Shown piece after piece: positions 43,561 to 52,867 of a stretch of 64,000 nucleotides of DNA (position 1 is its first letter; every line of letters begins with the position of its first letter). The DNA lies in the NCBI RefSeq assembly GCF_001431705.1, contig NZ_LJWX01000002.1, forward strand, positions 248,001 to 312,000, in the 5' to 3' direction. The DNA is from Ferrovum sp. JA12. Its GTDB lineage: Bacteria; Pseudomonadota; Gammaproteobacteria; Burkholderiales; Ferrovaceae. Both the position numbers and the translations under genes were made by a program. The notes under the pieces are model-generated. The model was not told the origin of the DNA and made no database searches. It worked only from the letters and a program-made list of their open reading frames with translations.

Positions 43561-43755
43561 ATTGACTATGGGAGCATAACTTTGGACAAGTTCAATTTGT
43601 TCTGCAATTAACCCTTAACCTAGAGAAATGAAGATTCAATATCAACAAATTATTCTTCAATTTTAAGGACTATTCTTTAAGCGCTTATTTAAATAGTACA
43701 ACAAGTGTTTTACTATTTTAAAATAGAATATGTTAAATAAATTCGGGATGTGTGG

Positions 43756-44427
43756 ATGAGTAATACTACACAAAATAATAGCCAATTTCGTAGACCTGAT
43801 GCGGTGATTGGTGGCAGTGAAGGATCAGGCTTTTGGGGATATCAATGGCGCGAGAAATCAGGTCTTGGGGCAGTACTCCTCTGTGATAGCTATGTGATGA
43901 CTGCGCCCACTTTTCCATTGCATCCCCATCGGCATATTAGTGCTGTGGCTATTCTTTTTGAAGATACAATAGGGCACATGGACTCCTCCGACAGCGTTGG
44001 AACCAATCACCAATTTGGTGCTGGGGACGTTCATTGGACGCTGGCAGGCCGTGGCGTTGAGCACACCCAAATACCAAGAGCAGGCTCCAGAATTCATGGA
44101 GCACAAATGTTTATTGACCTGCCTCAAGATTTACGCCATTCTCCAGCGCAGACATTTCATCTTGAGGCAAAGGATGTCCCTATCTATAAAACGGCTCATA
44201 GTCGATGCCGTATCTTGGTAGGTACGGCATGGGGCTTAACGAGCCCCATGGGCATTCCACAAGAACTACTTATGATTGATGGGTGGAGTACATCTGAAAT
44301 AACTATGCCTGTCCCAGCACATTGGAAAGTTTGGTTATATGATCGTGACAATGAAAAAGCTGGTTATACGAATGATTCAACTGTTAAGGGGAGCTTTTTA
44401 TTAGTGGCTTCTCCATCTTTATATTAA
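43756..44427 (+). CDS. Pirin-family cupin protein
   Basis: About 224 residues. The pirin N-domain motif HPHRHISAVAILFEDTIGHM, with GDVHWTLAGRGVEHTQ, gives the metal-binding His/Glu set of a cupin. Pirins are iron-binding proteins; bacterial members act as quercetinases or regulators. ATG 43756 is preferred to a GTG two codons upstream. The GNAT gene follows after 4 bp. Confidence 0.85.
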   Translation: MSNTTQNNSQFRRPDAVIGGSEGSGFWGYQWREKSGLGAVLLCDSYVMTAPTFPLHPHRHISAVAILFEDTIGHMDSSDSVGTNHQFGAGDVHWTLAGRGVEHTQIPRAGSRIHGAQMFIDLPQDLRHSPAQTFHLEAKDVPIYKTAHSRCRILVGTAWGLTSPMGIPQELLMIDGWSTSEITMPVPAHWKVWLYDRDNEKAGYTNDSTVKGSFLLVASPSLY

Positions 44428-44431
44428 CATC

Positions 44432-44932
44432 ATGATGTCTAGCGAGTTAATAATTGATCGGGCAACTTTGGCAGACTTAGATGGCATTATGACGCTGCAA
44501 GCTGATAATCAGCCCGAGCGTGGCGGCAATCTAGCGGCAAGCTTCAACTTGTCACAGATTACTTATATGATAGTCCATCGACCCGTTGTGGTGGCGCGCC
44601 GTGATCATCAAGTGGTTGCTTTTTTAATGAATAGTAAGCCAGAGATGAATCAAGACATACCGATTATTGCTGCCATGTTTGATGCCTACCAAGCCAGCTC
44701 AAATAGTTACATATATGGTCCAGTGTGCGTCAGGGAAGATATGCGTGGTCAGGGACTAGCTCAGGCGATGTTTAATTTACTGCGTTCTATGGAAGAGGGG
44801 CGAGAGGCAGTGCTCTTTATTAGAAAAAGTAATGTTGCTTCGATTCGTGCCCACGAAAAAATGGGTATGAAGCCAGTAGCCTCCTTTCAGTTTGCAGAGG
44901 AAGACTATCTTGTCTTATCGTACTTGGGATAA
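44432..44932 (+). CDS. GNAT-family N-acetyltransferase
   Basis: 166 residues with the acetyl-CoA loop GPVCVREDMRGQGLAQAMFN (V-R-x-x-x-R-G-x-G-x-A) near residues 92-111 and the C-terminal RKSNVASIRAHEKMGMKPVA of GNAT enzymes. The acceptor substrate is unknown. It is probably co-transcribed with the pirin gene 4 bp upstream. Confidence 0.85.
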   Translation: MMSSELIIDRATLADLDGIMTLQADNQPERGGNLAASFNLSQITYMIVHRPVVVARRDHQVVAFLMNSKPEMNQDIPIIAAMFDAYQASSNSYIYGPVCVREDMRGQGLAQAMFNLLRSMEEGREAVLFIRKSNVASIRAHEKMGMKPVASFQFAEEDYLVLSYLG

Positions 44933-45340
44933 TTTTCCTCTCTACTCATTATTAAAAGGTCGTTGTCGTATCATAAACATACAAAGTTATCCAATCAGTC
45001 AATTGAATTTATGTTTTTTTCTTCATGGACGCTAATAGTCAATGATGGGTGATCTATCATCTGTTCTGTTGCCGGATGAGTGTGTACTCAACAAGACTAC
45101 ATTTGGCTCCAAGTTAGCCCAATGACTTGTTAGCTAGTTCACTAATGAGCTGCTCATGGAATTTCTCTGTACTTAGTTCTACCTCAAGTGGTGAGGTGTT
45201 ACCTTGGATCGCCGGCAATGATAATGTCGCTCAACACAGCAAGAGCTCATAGAAGCCATCGTCGAATTGACCCCGCAGAGCTCTGTATGAACCCCCCTTA
45301 TTTAGGAAGGAGGATGTCAACAAAAAATCCAATGAAAAAT
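44933..45340. other. Intergenic stretch without supported gene
   Basis: About 400 bases between GNAT and the convergent esterase. Both strands were read. There are only short frames with weak protein-like stretches (for example LSLPAIQGNTSPLEVELSTE on the reverse strand, about 45169-45228). These lack a start context and homology I can name, and may be debris of an old gene. Confidence 0.4.
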
Positions 45341-46258
45341 TTATTGATTAAGAGTTAAAGACTTGCCCTGGAGCACTTGGATTAACGTACGATAAATTTC
45401 TCCTTCAGGATTGATCATGTCAGCCAAGATGGTGTAATGGTTTTTTTGAGGTAATTCTTTAAATCCACCTGGCTGATGAAGGGCGGCTAATTTTGCGGCA
45501 TAGTCGTAGGATTGTCTTCTCATCTCTGATAATTCGGCACCACCGACAAAAATATAAATAGGTAGAGCCTTTGGCGGGATGTCGTTCATAGGGGAAAATT
45601 GTTTTACCTCCTGTTGAGAGAGATGAAGTTTTTTATCAATATAACTCCCCACCAAAGGCTCTAAATCGTAGATGCCACTCAGTGGGACGGCTGCAGAAAC
45701 GATGGAGTTGTTCATTACTTCCGCGGTGAGATGACCGCCCGATGACCAACCACTGACTACCACTCGATGGGGATCACCTTGCCAGTCTTGTATGTGATGT
45801 TGCACGTAAGTGATAGCTCTTTGAGAAGCCGCAACAATTTCTGACATGCTAGCCTCCGGTGCTAGGGGATAGCCCACCATAACCACATTAATGCCTGCCT
45901 TTACATAGGGTTTAGCAATAAAAGCAAAATCATCCTTTGATCGCATTTGCCAAAACCCACCATGAATAAAGACTAAAGTCGGGGCATTTGGAGCGGCTAC
46001 AAATATATCTAGTTTTTCTCGTTTTGAAGGGCCGTAAGGAATATCTAAATACTGAGCATGGCTTGCACGAAACTCTTTGGCCTCGATCACCCAATGATTG
46101 AACATTTCTTTACTTTCAGGAACCGCTAGGGAGTTATTGTATGAGCGGTTTAAAGTATCCTGATCCATATGATGCCAATCGGGAAACGAGGCTCCATAGG
46201 ATCCATGCATCAGGATGAAGAGGAGGGGCATTAATAAGAGGCGGAATGCTTTTTTCAT
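45341..46258 (-). CDS. Exported alpha/beta-hydrolase (esterase/BD-FAE type)
   Basis: About 305 residues with a signal peptide (MKKAFRLLLMPLLFILMHGS). The hydrolase fold shows the oxyanion HGG motif (LVFIHGGFWQMRS), the nucleophile elbow VVSGWSSGGHLTAEV, and a final catalytic His in PQKNHYTILADM. The pattern is that of esterases and kynurenine-formamidase-like enzymes. ATG 46258 is chosen because it begins the signal peptide; an upstream in-frame ATG at 46291 would add 11 polar residues. Confidence 0.83.
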   Translation of the reverse strand: MKKAFRLLLMPLLFILMHGSYGASFPDWHHMDQDTLNRSYNNSLAVPESKEMFNHWVIEAKEFRASHAQYLDIPYGPSKREKLDIFVAAPNAPTLVFIHGGFWQMRSKDDFAFIAKPYVKAGINVVMVGYPLAPEASMSEIVAASQRAITYVQHHIQDWQGDPHRVVVSGWSSGGHLTAEVMNNSIVSAAVPLSGIYDLEPLVGSYIDKKLHLSQQEVKQFSPMNDIPPKALPIYIFVGGAELSEMRRQSYDYAAKLAALHQPGGFKELPQKNHYTILADMINPEGEIYRTLIQVLQGKSLTLNQ

Positions 46259-46516
46259 GCAAATAGTCCATTTATGTAAAAAATTATCCATTTTAATATA
46301 CAGGATTTTTGAGAGTGGTTGCCCCCATCTGTGAAACTCATCTAAGGTATTTGGCTTCGTGATGAGAATAACTTTTTATTATTTTCATCAACCCTACTTT
46401 AGACATCAAGATGTCATAAATTTCATGTCTAGTAATATGTAAACATAAAAAATAACAGTTTGTTATTTTTAAATGGGTTAAAACTAAATATTAGTAACCT
46501 TATTATTGAGGTAAAA

Positions 46517-47743
46517 ATGCTTTATTTTATTGAAGAGTCGTTCAATTTGATGCTAAGTCCCGCCAGGCAATCAAGTCGCATTATTAAAAGTTTGATTAAA
46601 GAGATGCCTCATTCTGGAGTTGCAGCGCCATGGCTTAATACGGTGAATGCCTGGATGACAGTCTTCGAGGAGTTTTCTGGGATTCATGAAAAACCCAAAT
46701 GGCAATTACACGAGATCATGGTTGATGGTGTTGCTTACCGGGTAGAAGATGAAGTGGTTCTTAAAAGAGCGTACTGTCAGTTGGTCCATTTTAAAAAAGT
46801 CAATTATCATCGCAAACAACCACGATTATTTATCATTGCTCCCTATTCGGGTCATTACTCCACATTGCTGAGACAAACGGTCGAAACCTTCTTACCAGAT
46901 CACGATGTTTACATTACGGATTGGTTAAATTGTAAAAACATCTCTATCGCCTCCGACTTGTTTAATCTTAATGATTTCATTGATTATTTAGTGGATTTTA
47001 TGCACTTTCTTGGCTCAGGCACTCATGTGCTGGCAGTGTGTCAACCTACAGTCCCAGCTTTAGCTGCCACAGCAATCATGGCCGACTGGGGGGATCGTTG
47101 CCAACCCCGATCACTGACTCTGATTGCAGGGCCCATTGATGCGAGAGAAAATCCCACTGTAGTGAATCAATTCGCCCTTGAACATGATTTGAACTGGTTT
47201 GAGGAAAATTTAATTCAAATTGTCCCGCCGCCTAATTTAGGTGCTGGCCGAAAAGTCTATCCAGGTTTTATACAGTTAAATAGTTTTATGGCCATGAACC
47301 CCCAGCGCCATATGCAATCTATTGAGTCCATGTTTGAATCTCTGGTGGAAGGTAATGGCGAGGATGCTGAGAGAAAAAAACAATTCTATGATGAGTATTT
47401 GTCTGTCATGGATTTAACGGCAGAGTTCTATTTACAAACTATTGATCAAGTGTTTTTAAAATTTAGTTTAGCTAAGGGCGAGATGATGAGTCGCTGGCAT
47501 CTTGTGGATACTGCCCATATCAGACATACGCACCTATTAGTCATTGAGGGTGAAAAGGATGATATTTGTGGAATTGGGCAAACCCAGGCGGCTTTACACA
47601 TTACCAATAATCTGCCGGACTCCCATAAAGAGTACGTTTTGGTTCCTGAGGTTGGCCATTATGGAACGTTTAATGGACGCGTATTTCGAGAAGAAATTGC
47701 ACCTAAGATTACCCGATTTATCAATGAAATAGAAAATAGTTAA
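46517..47743 (+). CDS. phaZ: Intracellular polyhydroxyalkanoate depolymerase
   Basis: About 408 residues matching the intracellular PhaZ family. IAPYSGHYSTLLRQTVETFL is near the substrate pocket. The nucleophile motif VLAVCQPTVPALAA uses Cys, as in Ralstonia-type PhaZ. The Asp region LLVIEGEKDDICG and catalytic His PEVGHYGTFNGR close the triad. It breaks down stored PHB granules. ATG 46517 has GAGG 6 bases upstream, so the longer frame from 46460 is rejected. A phasin-like gene follows after 13 bp. Confidence 0.88.
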   Translation: MLYFIEESFNLMLSPARQSSRIIKSLIKEMPHSGVAAPWLNTVNAWMTVFEEFSGIHEKPKWQLHEIMVDGVAYRVEDEVVLKRAYCQLVHFKKVNYHRKQPRLFIIAPYSGHYSTLLRQTVETFLPDHDVYITDWLNCKNISIASDLFNLNDFIDYLVDFMHFLGSGTHVLAVCQPTVPALAATAIMADWGDRCQPRSLTLIAGPIDARENPTVVNQFALEHDLNWFEENLIQIVPPPNLGAGRKVYPGFIQLNSFMAMNPQRHMQSIESMFESLVEGNGEDAERKKQFYDEYLSVMDLTAEFYLQTIDQVFLKFSLAKGEMMSRWHLVDTAHIRHTHLLVIEGEKDDICGIGQTQAALHITNNLPDSHKEYVLVPEVGHYGTFNGRVFREEIAPKITRFINEIENS

Positions 47744-47756
47744 GGGAGAACATATT

Positions 47757-48125
47757 ATGACAATCGACCCCCCCTTACAAAACCCCAGTTCAGTGGTTTT
47801 GCAAAAAATGAATGCCACTTGGTTGCCTCTTTGGACCTTGAGTAACCATTTATTTAATATTCAAAAAGAACATACAACTCAACACTTGGAGAGTATTAAA
47901 AAACAATCTGATCAATTCACTATACAAATAGTGAAAGCCATTGAAACTCATCAATTGCCGCAGCCGCAGGAGTTATTTGAACAGACTATTCAAGTTCAAG
48001 CGCATATGATGGCGTTAAATATCGCTACTTGGAAGAAATATGATCAATTGATGAGTAACTTCTTTCATAATATGCAACCTGTCTCAGGGGAGCATTTGGC
48101 AACTATTATTAAAACAACGACATAA
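47757..48125 (+). CDS. Small helical protein, possibly phasin-like
   Basis: 122 residues, nearly all amphipathic helix (LFNIQKEHTTQHLESIKKQS; QELFEQTIQVQAHMMALNIA), with no cysteine or enzyme motif. Size, helical content and position 13 bp after phaZ suggest a phasin that coats PHA granules. This is based on composition and neighbour, not on a clear family motif. Confidence 0.6.
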   Translation: MTIDPPLQNPSSVVLQKMNATWLPLWTLSNHLFNIQKEHTTQHLESIKKQSDQFTIQIVKAIETHQLPQPQELFEQTIQVQAHMMALNIATWKKYDQLMSNFFHNMQPVSGEHLATIIKTTT

Positions 48126-48139
48126 ATAACGATTAATAA

Positions 48140-49759
48140 TCAGAATTGAGTCATCTTGGATTCATTCCAAGCGTCAATGATTTCCTTGGGTACGTCACTT
48201 ATGTAATCAAGCGGTTGACTCAGATTAGTGAAGGATCCCTGTGGTAGCGTGTAAAGTCGCTTTGACATGGGGGCTAATTGGCCGTCACTTTGCCGTTCCA
48301 TGATGAATTTAGGGTTGATTAGGCTAGGCTCTTGTACGCCAATGCTAGCTGTCAACTCTGCGAAGGCAATGAGAGTAGCGTGATGAAAGTGAGCGACTCT
48401 TACTGCCTTATCCTCAGGATTTAAAGCCTTTTGACGTTGCTTGTTTTGTGTTGCAATGCCTGTGGGGCAGGTATCCAGATGGCAGGCTAGCGATTGAATG
48501 CATCCTAGAGCAAACATGAAGCCGCGCGCGGAGTTTCCCCAATCAGCTCCTAATGCAATCACTTTTAGCAAATCAAAACCTGAGATGATTTTACCAGAGG
48601 CGCCGATGTTGATTTTTTCACGTAAACCGCTGGCAATCAGGCTCTGATGAACGAGGTGCAGCCCTTCTTTAAGGGGTAATCCTACATGATCTACAAACTC
48701 TATAGGAGCGGATCCTGTTCCTCCTTCAGCGCCATCCACGACAATGAAATCTGGATGAAAACCGGTGGCGAGCATGGCTTTAACTAAAGCAAACCATTCT
48801 TTGGGTTGGCCGATACACAGTTTAATACCAAGGGGTTTACCTCCTGAATGCTCACGTAACACATTGATAAAATGAAGAAGCTCTATAGGGGTACTAAAGG
48901 CGCTATGGGTGGCCGGAGAAACACAGGTTTCTCCCTCAGGAATTGAGCGTGTCTGGGCGATTTCTCGAGTGACCTTTGCGCCAGGTAGCACACCACCATG
49001 ACCAGGTTTCGCTCCTTGTGAAAGTTTTACTTCTATCATTTTAATTGAGGGTAATTGGCTTACTTCTTTAAATTTTTCTAAACTAAAATGACCGTTGTGA
49101 TCGCGACAGCCAAAGTAGCCGGAGGCGATTTGCCAAATTAAATCACCCTGATGTTTCAGATGATATTGAGACACAGACCCCTCTCCTGTGTCTTGAATAA
49201 ATTGACCTAATTGCGCTCCCCGGTTAAGGGCCATGATAGCGTTAGCTGATAGGGCACCAAAACTCATGGCGGAAATATTAAATAAAGAGATGGAGTAGGG
49301 AAGGCGACATTGATGATTGCCTACAGAAACTCTTAACTGTTGAGGAGTTAATATGGGCGCAGGGCGCAGACTATAGAGAAGGGTTTGGTAGCCCTTTTTT
49401 TCAATTTGAGAGAGTGTACCAAAAGGACGATTAGAGGATTCACCTTTTGCCCGTTGATAAACAAGAGAGCGTTGTGCCCTTGAAAAGGGTACTTCATCCT
49501 CGTCGCTTTCCACAAAATATTGTCTGATTTCAGGGCGAATGGCCTCTAGAAGATAACGTAAATGGCCGATTAGTGGATAGTTACGATTGATGGCATGCTG
49601 TTGCTGCAAGAGATCATACCAGCCAATACAAAAGAGAATAAAAAAGAGCTTTGAATAGAAAAGAGTAAAGTAGCCAATATCCTCGGGATGGTCTAGTTCG
49701 GTATAAACAAACAGGATCCCAGTTAACAGCCACGGTACGTAACGCAACCAAACATTCAT
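48140..49759 (-). CDS. FMN-binding glutamate-synthase-like protein, membrane-anchored
   Basis: 539 residues. Two N-terminal membrane segments (WLLTGILFVYTELDH; YSKLFFILFCIGWYDLL) precede a glutamate synthase central/FMN domain: FNISAMSFGALSANAIMALN, KPGHGGVLPGAKVT, VVDGAEGGTGSAPIEFVDHV, and the Cys-rich CHLDTCPTGIATQN. There is no glutaminase domain and no partner subunit, so it is not GltB itself. This standalone family is common in proteobacteria and its substrate is uncertain. Confidence 0.85.
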   Translation of the reverse strand: MNVWLRYVPWLLTGILFVYTELDHPEDIGYFTLFYSKLFFILFCIGWYDLLQQQHAINRNYPLIGHLRYLLEAIRPEIRQYFVESDEDEVPFSRAQRSLVYQRAKGESSNRPFGTLSQIEKKGYQTLLYSLRPAPILTPQQLRVSVGNHQCRLPYSISLFNISAMSFGALSANAIMALNRGAQLGQFIQDTGEGSVSQYHLKHQGDLIWQIASGYFGCRDHNGHFSLEKFKEVSQLPSIKMIEVKLSQGAKPGHGGVLPGAKVTREIAQTRSIPEGETCVSPATHSAFSTPIELLHFINVLREHSGGKPLGIKLCIGQPKEWFALVKAMLATGFHPDFIVVDGAEGGTGSAPIEFVDHVGLPLKEGLHLVHQSLIASGLREKINIGASGKIISGFDLLKVIALGADWGNSARGFMFALGCIQSLACHLDTCPTGIATQNKQRQKALNPEDKAVRVAHFHHATLIAFAELTASIGVQEPSLINPKFIMERQSDGQLAPMSKRLYTLPQGSFTNLSQPLDYISDVPKEIIDAWNESKMTQF

Positions 49760-49828
49760 ATTAAGTAATCTGAGTGATTGAATAAGTAGCTAAGACTACA
49801 GTAGGCTCCTATATTTGTCTTAAAAAAA

Positions 49829-50278
49829 TTATGACAAATTATGTTTAGCTGTTTTTTTTCTAACCAACCACAGCGTTGTGGGTCCCAATATTTTTGAAAT
49901 GCCATGTCGGTTCTTGGCAAAAAAATAATAGCCGACTTTAAATAGGGGTTGCAAGAGTTGTCTTGAGAAAAGCCAAGCCAGAAGAGGTAACTGTGCACGC
50001 CTATAGGCCTCTGGAAACACCCTTACTCCATGGATCATTTCGCCGTCATCATATTGGGCGTACATGGCGGAGAGAGCGGCTGCGCAAGAGACGCCAGTTT
50101 GAATCGGGTCATAATGAGTGGACTGTACATCAACAAAATCTAATAATCCTTCCTGATTACGACTTGATAAGAAAAGGATTTCTGCTTGACATAAAGCACA
50201 AGCCCCATCGTAGAATAAAGTGAGTCGTCTGAGTTCTGTCGAAGGCATCAGTGTTGTTCCTCTAGAGCATTCATCCAT
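49829..50278 (-). CDS. DUF393 (DCC-family) thiol-disulfide oxidoreductase-like protein
   Basis: 149 residues. LTLFYDGACALCQAEILFLS holds the DxxCxxC signature (DGACALC), and RVFPEAYRRAQLPLLAWLFS with KVGYYFFAKNRHGIS gives the rest of the DCC fold. The family has a thioredoxin-like CxxC site; its physiological role is not settled. Overlaps the upstream DsbA-like gene by 31 bp and is probably translated with it. Confidence 0.82.
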   Translation of the reverse strand: MDECSRGTTLMPSTELRRLTLFYDGACALCQAEILFLSSRNQEGLLDFVDVQSTHYDPIQTGVSCAAALSAMYAQYDDGEMIHGVRVFPEAYRRAQLPLLAWLFSRQLLQPLFKVGYYFFAKNRHGISKILGPTTLWLVRKKTAKHNLS

Positions 50279-50892
50279 GTAGTGATCATTGCTAAAACGC
50301 TCGAAGCTGGTTGAAAACCATGGGTGATGAGAGTATAAGGTTGGTCCTGGTGGAAGCCAGCAGCTAAGGTAGGAAAACCAGTGATCCCAGAATACTGGGA
50401 TAGGGAAAAATCAGACCAAGTTTCTTCTTTGATACTCTCTGAGAGAAATGATTCCTGAAAACTCTCTTTATCCATGCCGAGTGAGCTGGCAATATGCGTT
50501 AAGACTTGTAAATCAGTAACATCTTGATTGTGAGCATAAAAAGCTCTGTGGATAGACTTGAGTGCCTCTAAAGCTAAATCAGCGCGATAGCGACGAAGAG
50601 TCACCACCGACCTTGCTGCAGGTTCGGTATTATAAATAAATCCTTCCCTTGAAAAAAAACTAAAATCAAAGGGTTGCTGTGATGCCTCATGAACATGTTC
50701 CCAGTGGCTACGGATATCATTTTTATCAGCTGAATCCATAGCTTTGTCAGTGCCGGGTCTTAATCCTCCTAAAATCAATTTAATGGGTAGGGTTGCACCA
50801 AACTGGGATTGAATGGCATCAATCACCGGAGAAAACCCCCAGCACCAGGAACACATGGGGTCAGCAAAATAGATTAAATGTCGTTGAGTCAT
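50248..50892 (-). CDS. DsbA-family (FrnE-like) thioredoxin-fold protein
   Basis: 214 residues without a signal peptide, so cytoplasmic. The N-terminal FADPMCSWCWGFSPVIDAIQ contains the CxxC active site (CSWC), and GITGFPTLAAGFHQ carries the cis-Pro loop. Similar proteins are annotated as FrnE/DsbA oxidoreductases. It is co-directional with and overlaps the DCC gene, another CxxC protein, which suggests a joint thiol-redox role. Confidence 0.84.
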   Translation of the reverse strand: MTQRHLIYFADPMCSWCWGFSPVIDAIQSQFGATLPIKLILGGLRPGTDKAMDSADKNDIRSHWEHVHEASQQPFDFSFFSREGFIYNTEPAARSVVTLRRYRADLALEALKSIHRAFYAHNQDVTDLQVLTHIASSLGMDKESFQESFLSESIKEETWSDFSLSQYSGITGFPTLAAGFHQDQPYTLITHGFQPASSVLAMITTWMNALEEQH

Positions 50893-51023
50893 TGATGATT
50901 CCTTAACAATTGTTGATATAGCGAATAGTATTGTGACTCTATTTTTTCTTTTTAGTTGTACTTGGAATCATTCCCTTACTTAAATCTTTTTTTGGTACAA
51001 CAAGTGGATATTTTTATATACTT

Positions 51024-52450
51024 GAGGCTCTTGCAAAACACCCTATCTGAGCGGAATTAATTGCCGGATAAATGGCAAAAACAGGTAGAAGTGGGCGGCC
51101 ATTGCTGGCAAGATTAAGGTTCTGAAGACTTGATCAACGCCCGATATGAATACTACGCAACGCAATGGAATTATGCAACGATGGAATGTCATTCAACACG
51201 AATTGATGCCGGAATTGCGGGACGAGGTAGGCGCGCTGACAGCGAAACTGGCGCAGGTGGTTCATACTCTGGAATGGGTGCGCATCGAGGAATTTGTGAG
51301 TTCGAGCTGGGGCGGCTACGGTCGTCCTGAGCATGATCGGGGCATGTTGGCGAACGCCTTTGTTGCCAAGGCGATATTGGGCATATCAACAACTGCCGGG
51401 CTGATTGAACGTTTGGCAATGGATCGCGCGTTAAAGCGCATCTGTGGTTTCTCGATGTGGCGTAAATTGCCGAGCGAAGCGACTTTCTCGCGTGCCTTTG
51501 CAGAATTTGCCGAAGCGGGGCTAGCGGAGCGCACGCATGCTGCTCTGGTGAAAGAAACCTTGGGCGAACAGTTGATCGGACATATCAGCCGTGATGGCAC
51601 GGCGATTGAGTCCCGCGAGAAACCGGCCAAAAGGGCCAAGGTATCGGAACCTGCAGTGACAAAGAAACGCGGGCGTCCATGCAAGGGCGAAATTCGTGAA
51701 GCAAAGCTGGGAAAGCTTGAACAGCAACGCGGCAAACCGCTGGCTGAACTGCTTGAGGAATTGCCGCGTGAGTGTGATCGGGGCAGCAAGTGCAACGCGC
51801 AGGGTTACAAGAATAGCTGGAACGGCTACAAGCTGCATATTGATACAACGGACTGCGGTATTCCGGTGAGCGCGCTGTTATCGAGCGCCTCGATGCACGA
51901 CAGCCTGGCGGCGATGCCGCTGTCTTTGATGACAGCGGAGCGCGTGACGAATTGTTATGACTTGATGGATGCGGCCTATTGCAGCAGCGTATTGCGGGAC
52001 CACAGTCGCAGTCTGGGACATGTGCCGCTGATTGATCACAATCCGCGCAAGGGCGAGAAGATCGAGTTTACGCCCAGCGAGGCGCAGCGATACAAGGAAC
52101 GCAGTCAGGCTGAGCGGATAAATGCCAGGTTGAAGGATGATTACGGCGGCCGGTATGTTCGGGTCAGAGGGAATGCGAAGGTCATGTCGCACCTGATGTT
52201 CGGGGATGCTGGCGTTGACGGCAGAGCAGTTGATGCGATTACTGACGTAGCCGCATCAAGACTAACAGGTAAAAGACAGTAAAAGGGGCGTTGGCGAAAG
52301 TCGGCGCGGTAGCCTATGGGCATAACGGAGCAGAATCGATGATTTCGGACGGGTAAAGCGAAAAACATCGCTTGAAAAGTGAAAAAACTCACCCAAAGGT
52401 GAGACTTTCCCCGCTGAAACCATTGCGTTCAGCTATTTTGCAAGAAGCTC
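51024..52450 (+). mobile_element. IS5/IS4-type insertion sequence with 4-bp target duplication
   Basis: About 1427 bp. The left end GAGGCTCTTGCAAAA and the reverse complement of the right end GAGCTTCTTGCAAAA match at 13 of 15 bases. ACTT occurs on both sides (51020-51023 and 52451-52454), the expected small target duplication. One intact transposase gene. The insertion lies between the DsbA-like gene and the BON lipoprotein and breaks no recognisable gene. Confidence 0.82.
51146..52282 (+). CDS. DDE transposase, IS4/IS5 superfamily
   Basis: 378 residues. An N-terminal DUF772-like region (AKAILGISTTAGLIERLAMD; LPSEATFSRAFAEFAE) is followed by the DDE core: HISRDGTAIESREKP (Asp), CYDLMDAAYCSSVLRDHS (Asp) and YKERSQAERINARLKDDYG (Glu). 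The gene is complete, so the element is probably active or recently so. The precise IS group needs a database match. Confidence 0.88.
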   Translation: MNTTQRNGIMQRWNVIQHELMPELRDEVGALTAKLAQVVHTLEWVRIEEFVSSSWGGYGRPEHDRGMLANAFVAKAILGISTTAGLIERLAMDRALKRICGFSMWRKLPSEATFSRAFAEFAEAGLAERTHAALVKETLGEQLIGHISRDGTAIESREKPAKRAKVSEPAVTKKRGRPCKGEIREAKLGKLEQQRGKPLAELLEELPRECDRGSKCNAQGYKNSWNGYKLHIDTTDCGIPVSALLSSASMHDSLAAMPLSLMTAERVTNCYDLMDAAYCSSVLRDHSRSLGHVPLIDHNPRKGEKIEFTPSEAQRYKERSQAERINARLKDDYGGRYVRVRGNAKVMSHLMFGDAGVDGRAVDAITDVAASRLTGKRQ

Positions 52451-52498
52451 ACTTTGCTGTCATAATAAAACAAACAATTAAGATATTTGGGAGTCAAC

Positions 52499-52819
52499 AT
52501 GAAAAAAACCACTAACATTACACTGTCTCTGGGTCTTATGACCCTACTATTATTAAGTGCTTGCGCCACTCCCGCTCCCTACACGGCTGCCGAAGAATCA
52601 AATGATCAAAAAATAAAAGATCAAGTACTTGAAAAATTTAAACATGAACAGTACACCTTCTTAGGTCATGTAGATATTACGGTTTATAAAAGCACTGTTA
52701 TTTTAGGTGGGTTAGTGTTTGAGCCGGTAGACAGAGATGTTGCCCTGCGCGATGCTCGCTCAGTTCAAGGGGTGAAGGCGGTGAATGATCAAATTGAAAT
52801 CGAGTCCAACGCTTATTGA
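52499..52819 (+). CDS. BON-domain lipoprotein
   Basis: 106 residues. Lipoprotein signal MKKTTNITLSLGLMTLLLLS followed by the lipobox Cys (LLSAC), which supports ATG 52499 over upstream GTG 52487. The mature part is one BON domain (IKDQVLEKFKHEQYTFLGHV ... VILGGLVFEPVDRDVALRDA), typical of outer membrane or periplasmic stress proteins such as OsmY/DolP, which bind phospholipid. Only one BON copy here. Confidence 0.85.
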   Translation: MKKTTNITLSLGLMTLLLLSACATPAPYTAAEESNDQKIKDQVLEKFKHEQYTFLGHVDITVYKSTVILGGLVFEPVDRDVALRDARSVQGVKAVNDQIEIESNAY

Positions 52820-52831
52820 TGGTTGATGTCA

Positions 52832-52852
52832 GTGGTGGCGCCATGCCACCAC
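52832..52852. terminator. Hairpin between convergent genes
   Basis: GTGGTGGC-GCCAT-GCCACCAC is a perfect 8-bp stem between the BON gene and the convergent flavodoxin gene. Only a weak run (TTAAAAAAA) follows on the plus strand, so termination efficiency is uncertain. Confidence 0.45.
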
Positions 52853-52867
52853 TTAAAAAAAGTTAAT

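Noticed and set aside
44933-45340. Possible small reverse-strand gene
   Set aside because: Protein-like stretches are short, interrupted and lack a start context; recorded only as an intergenic region.
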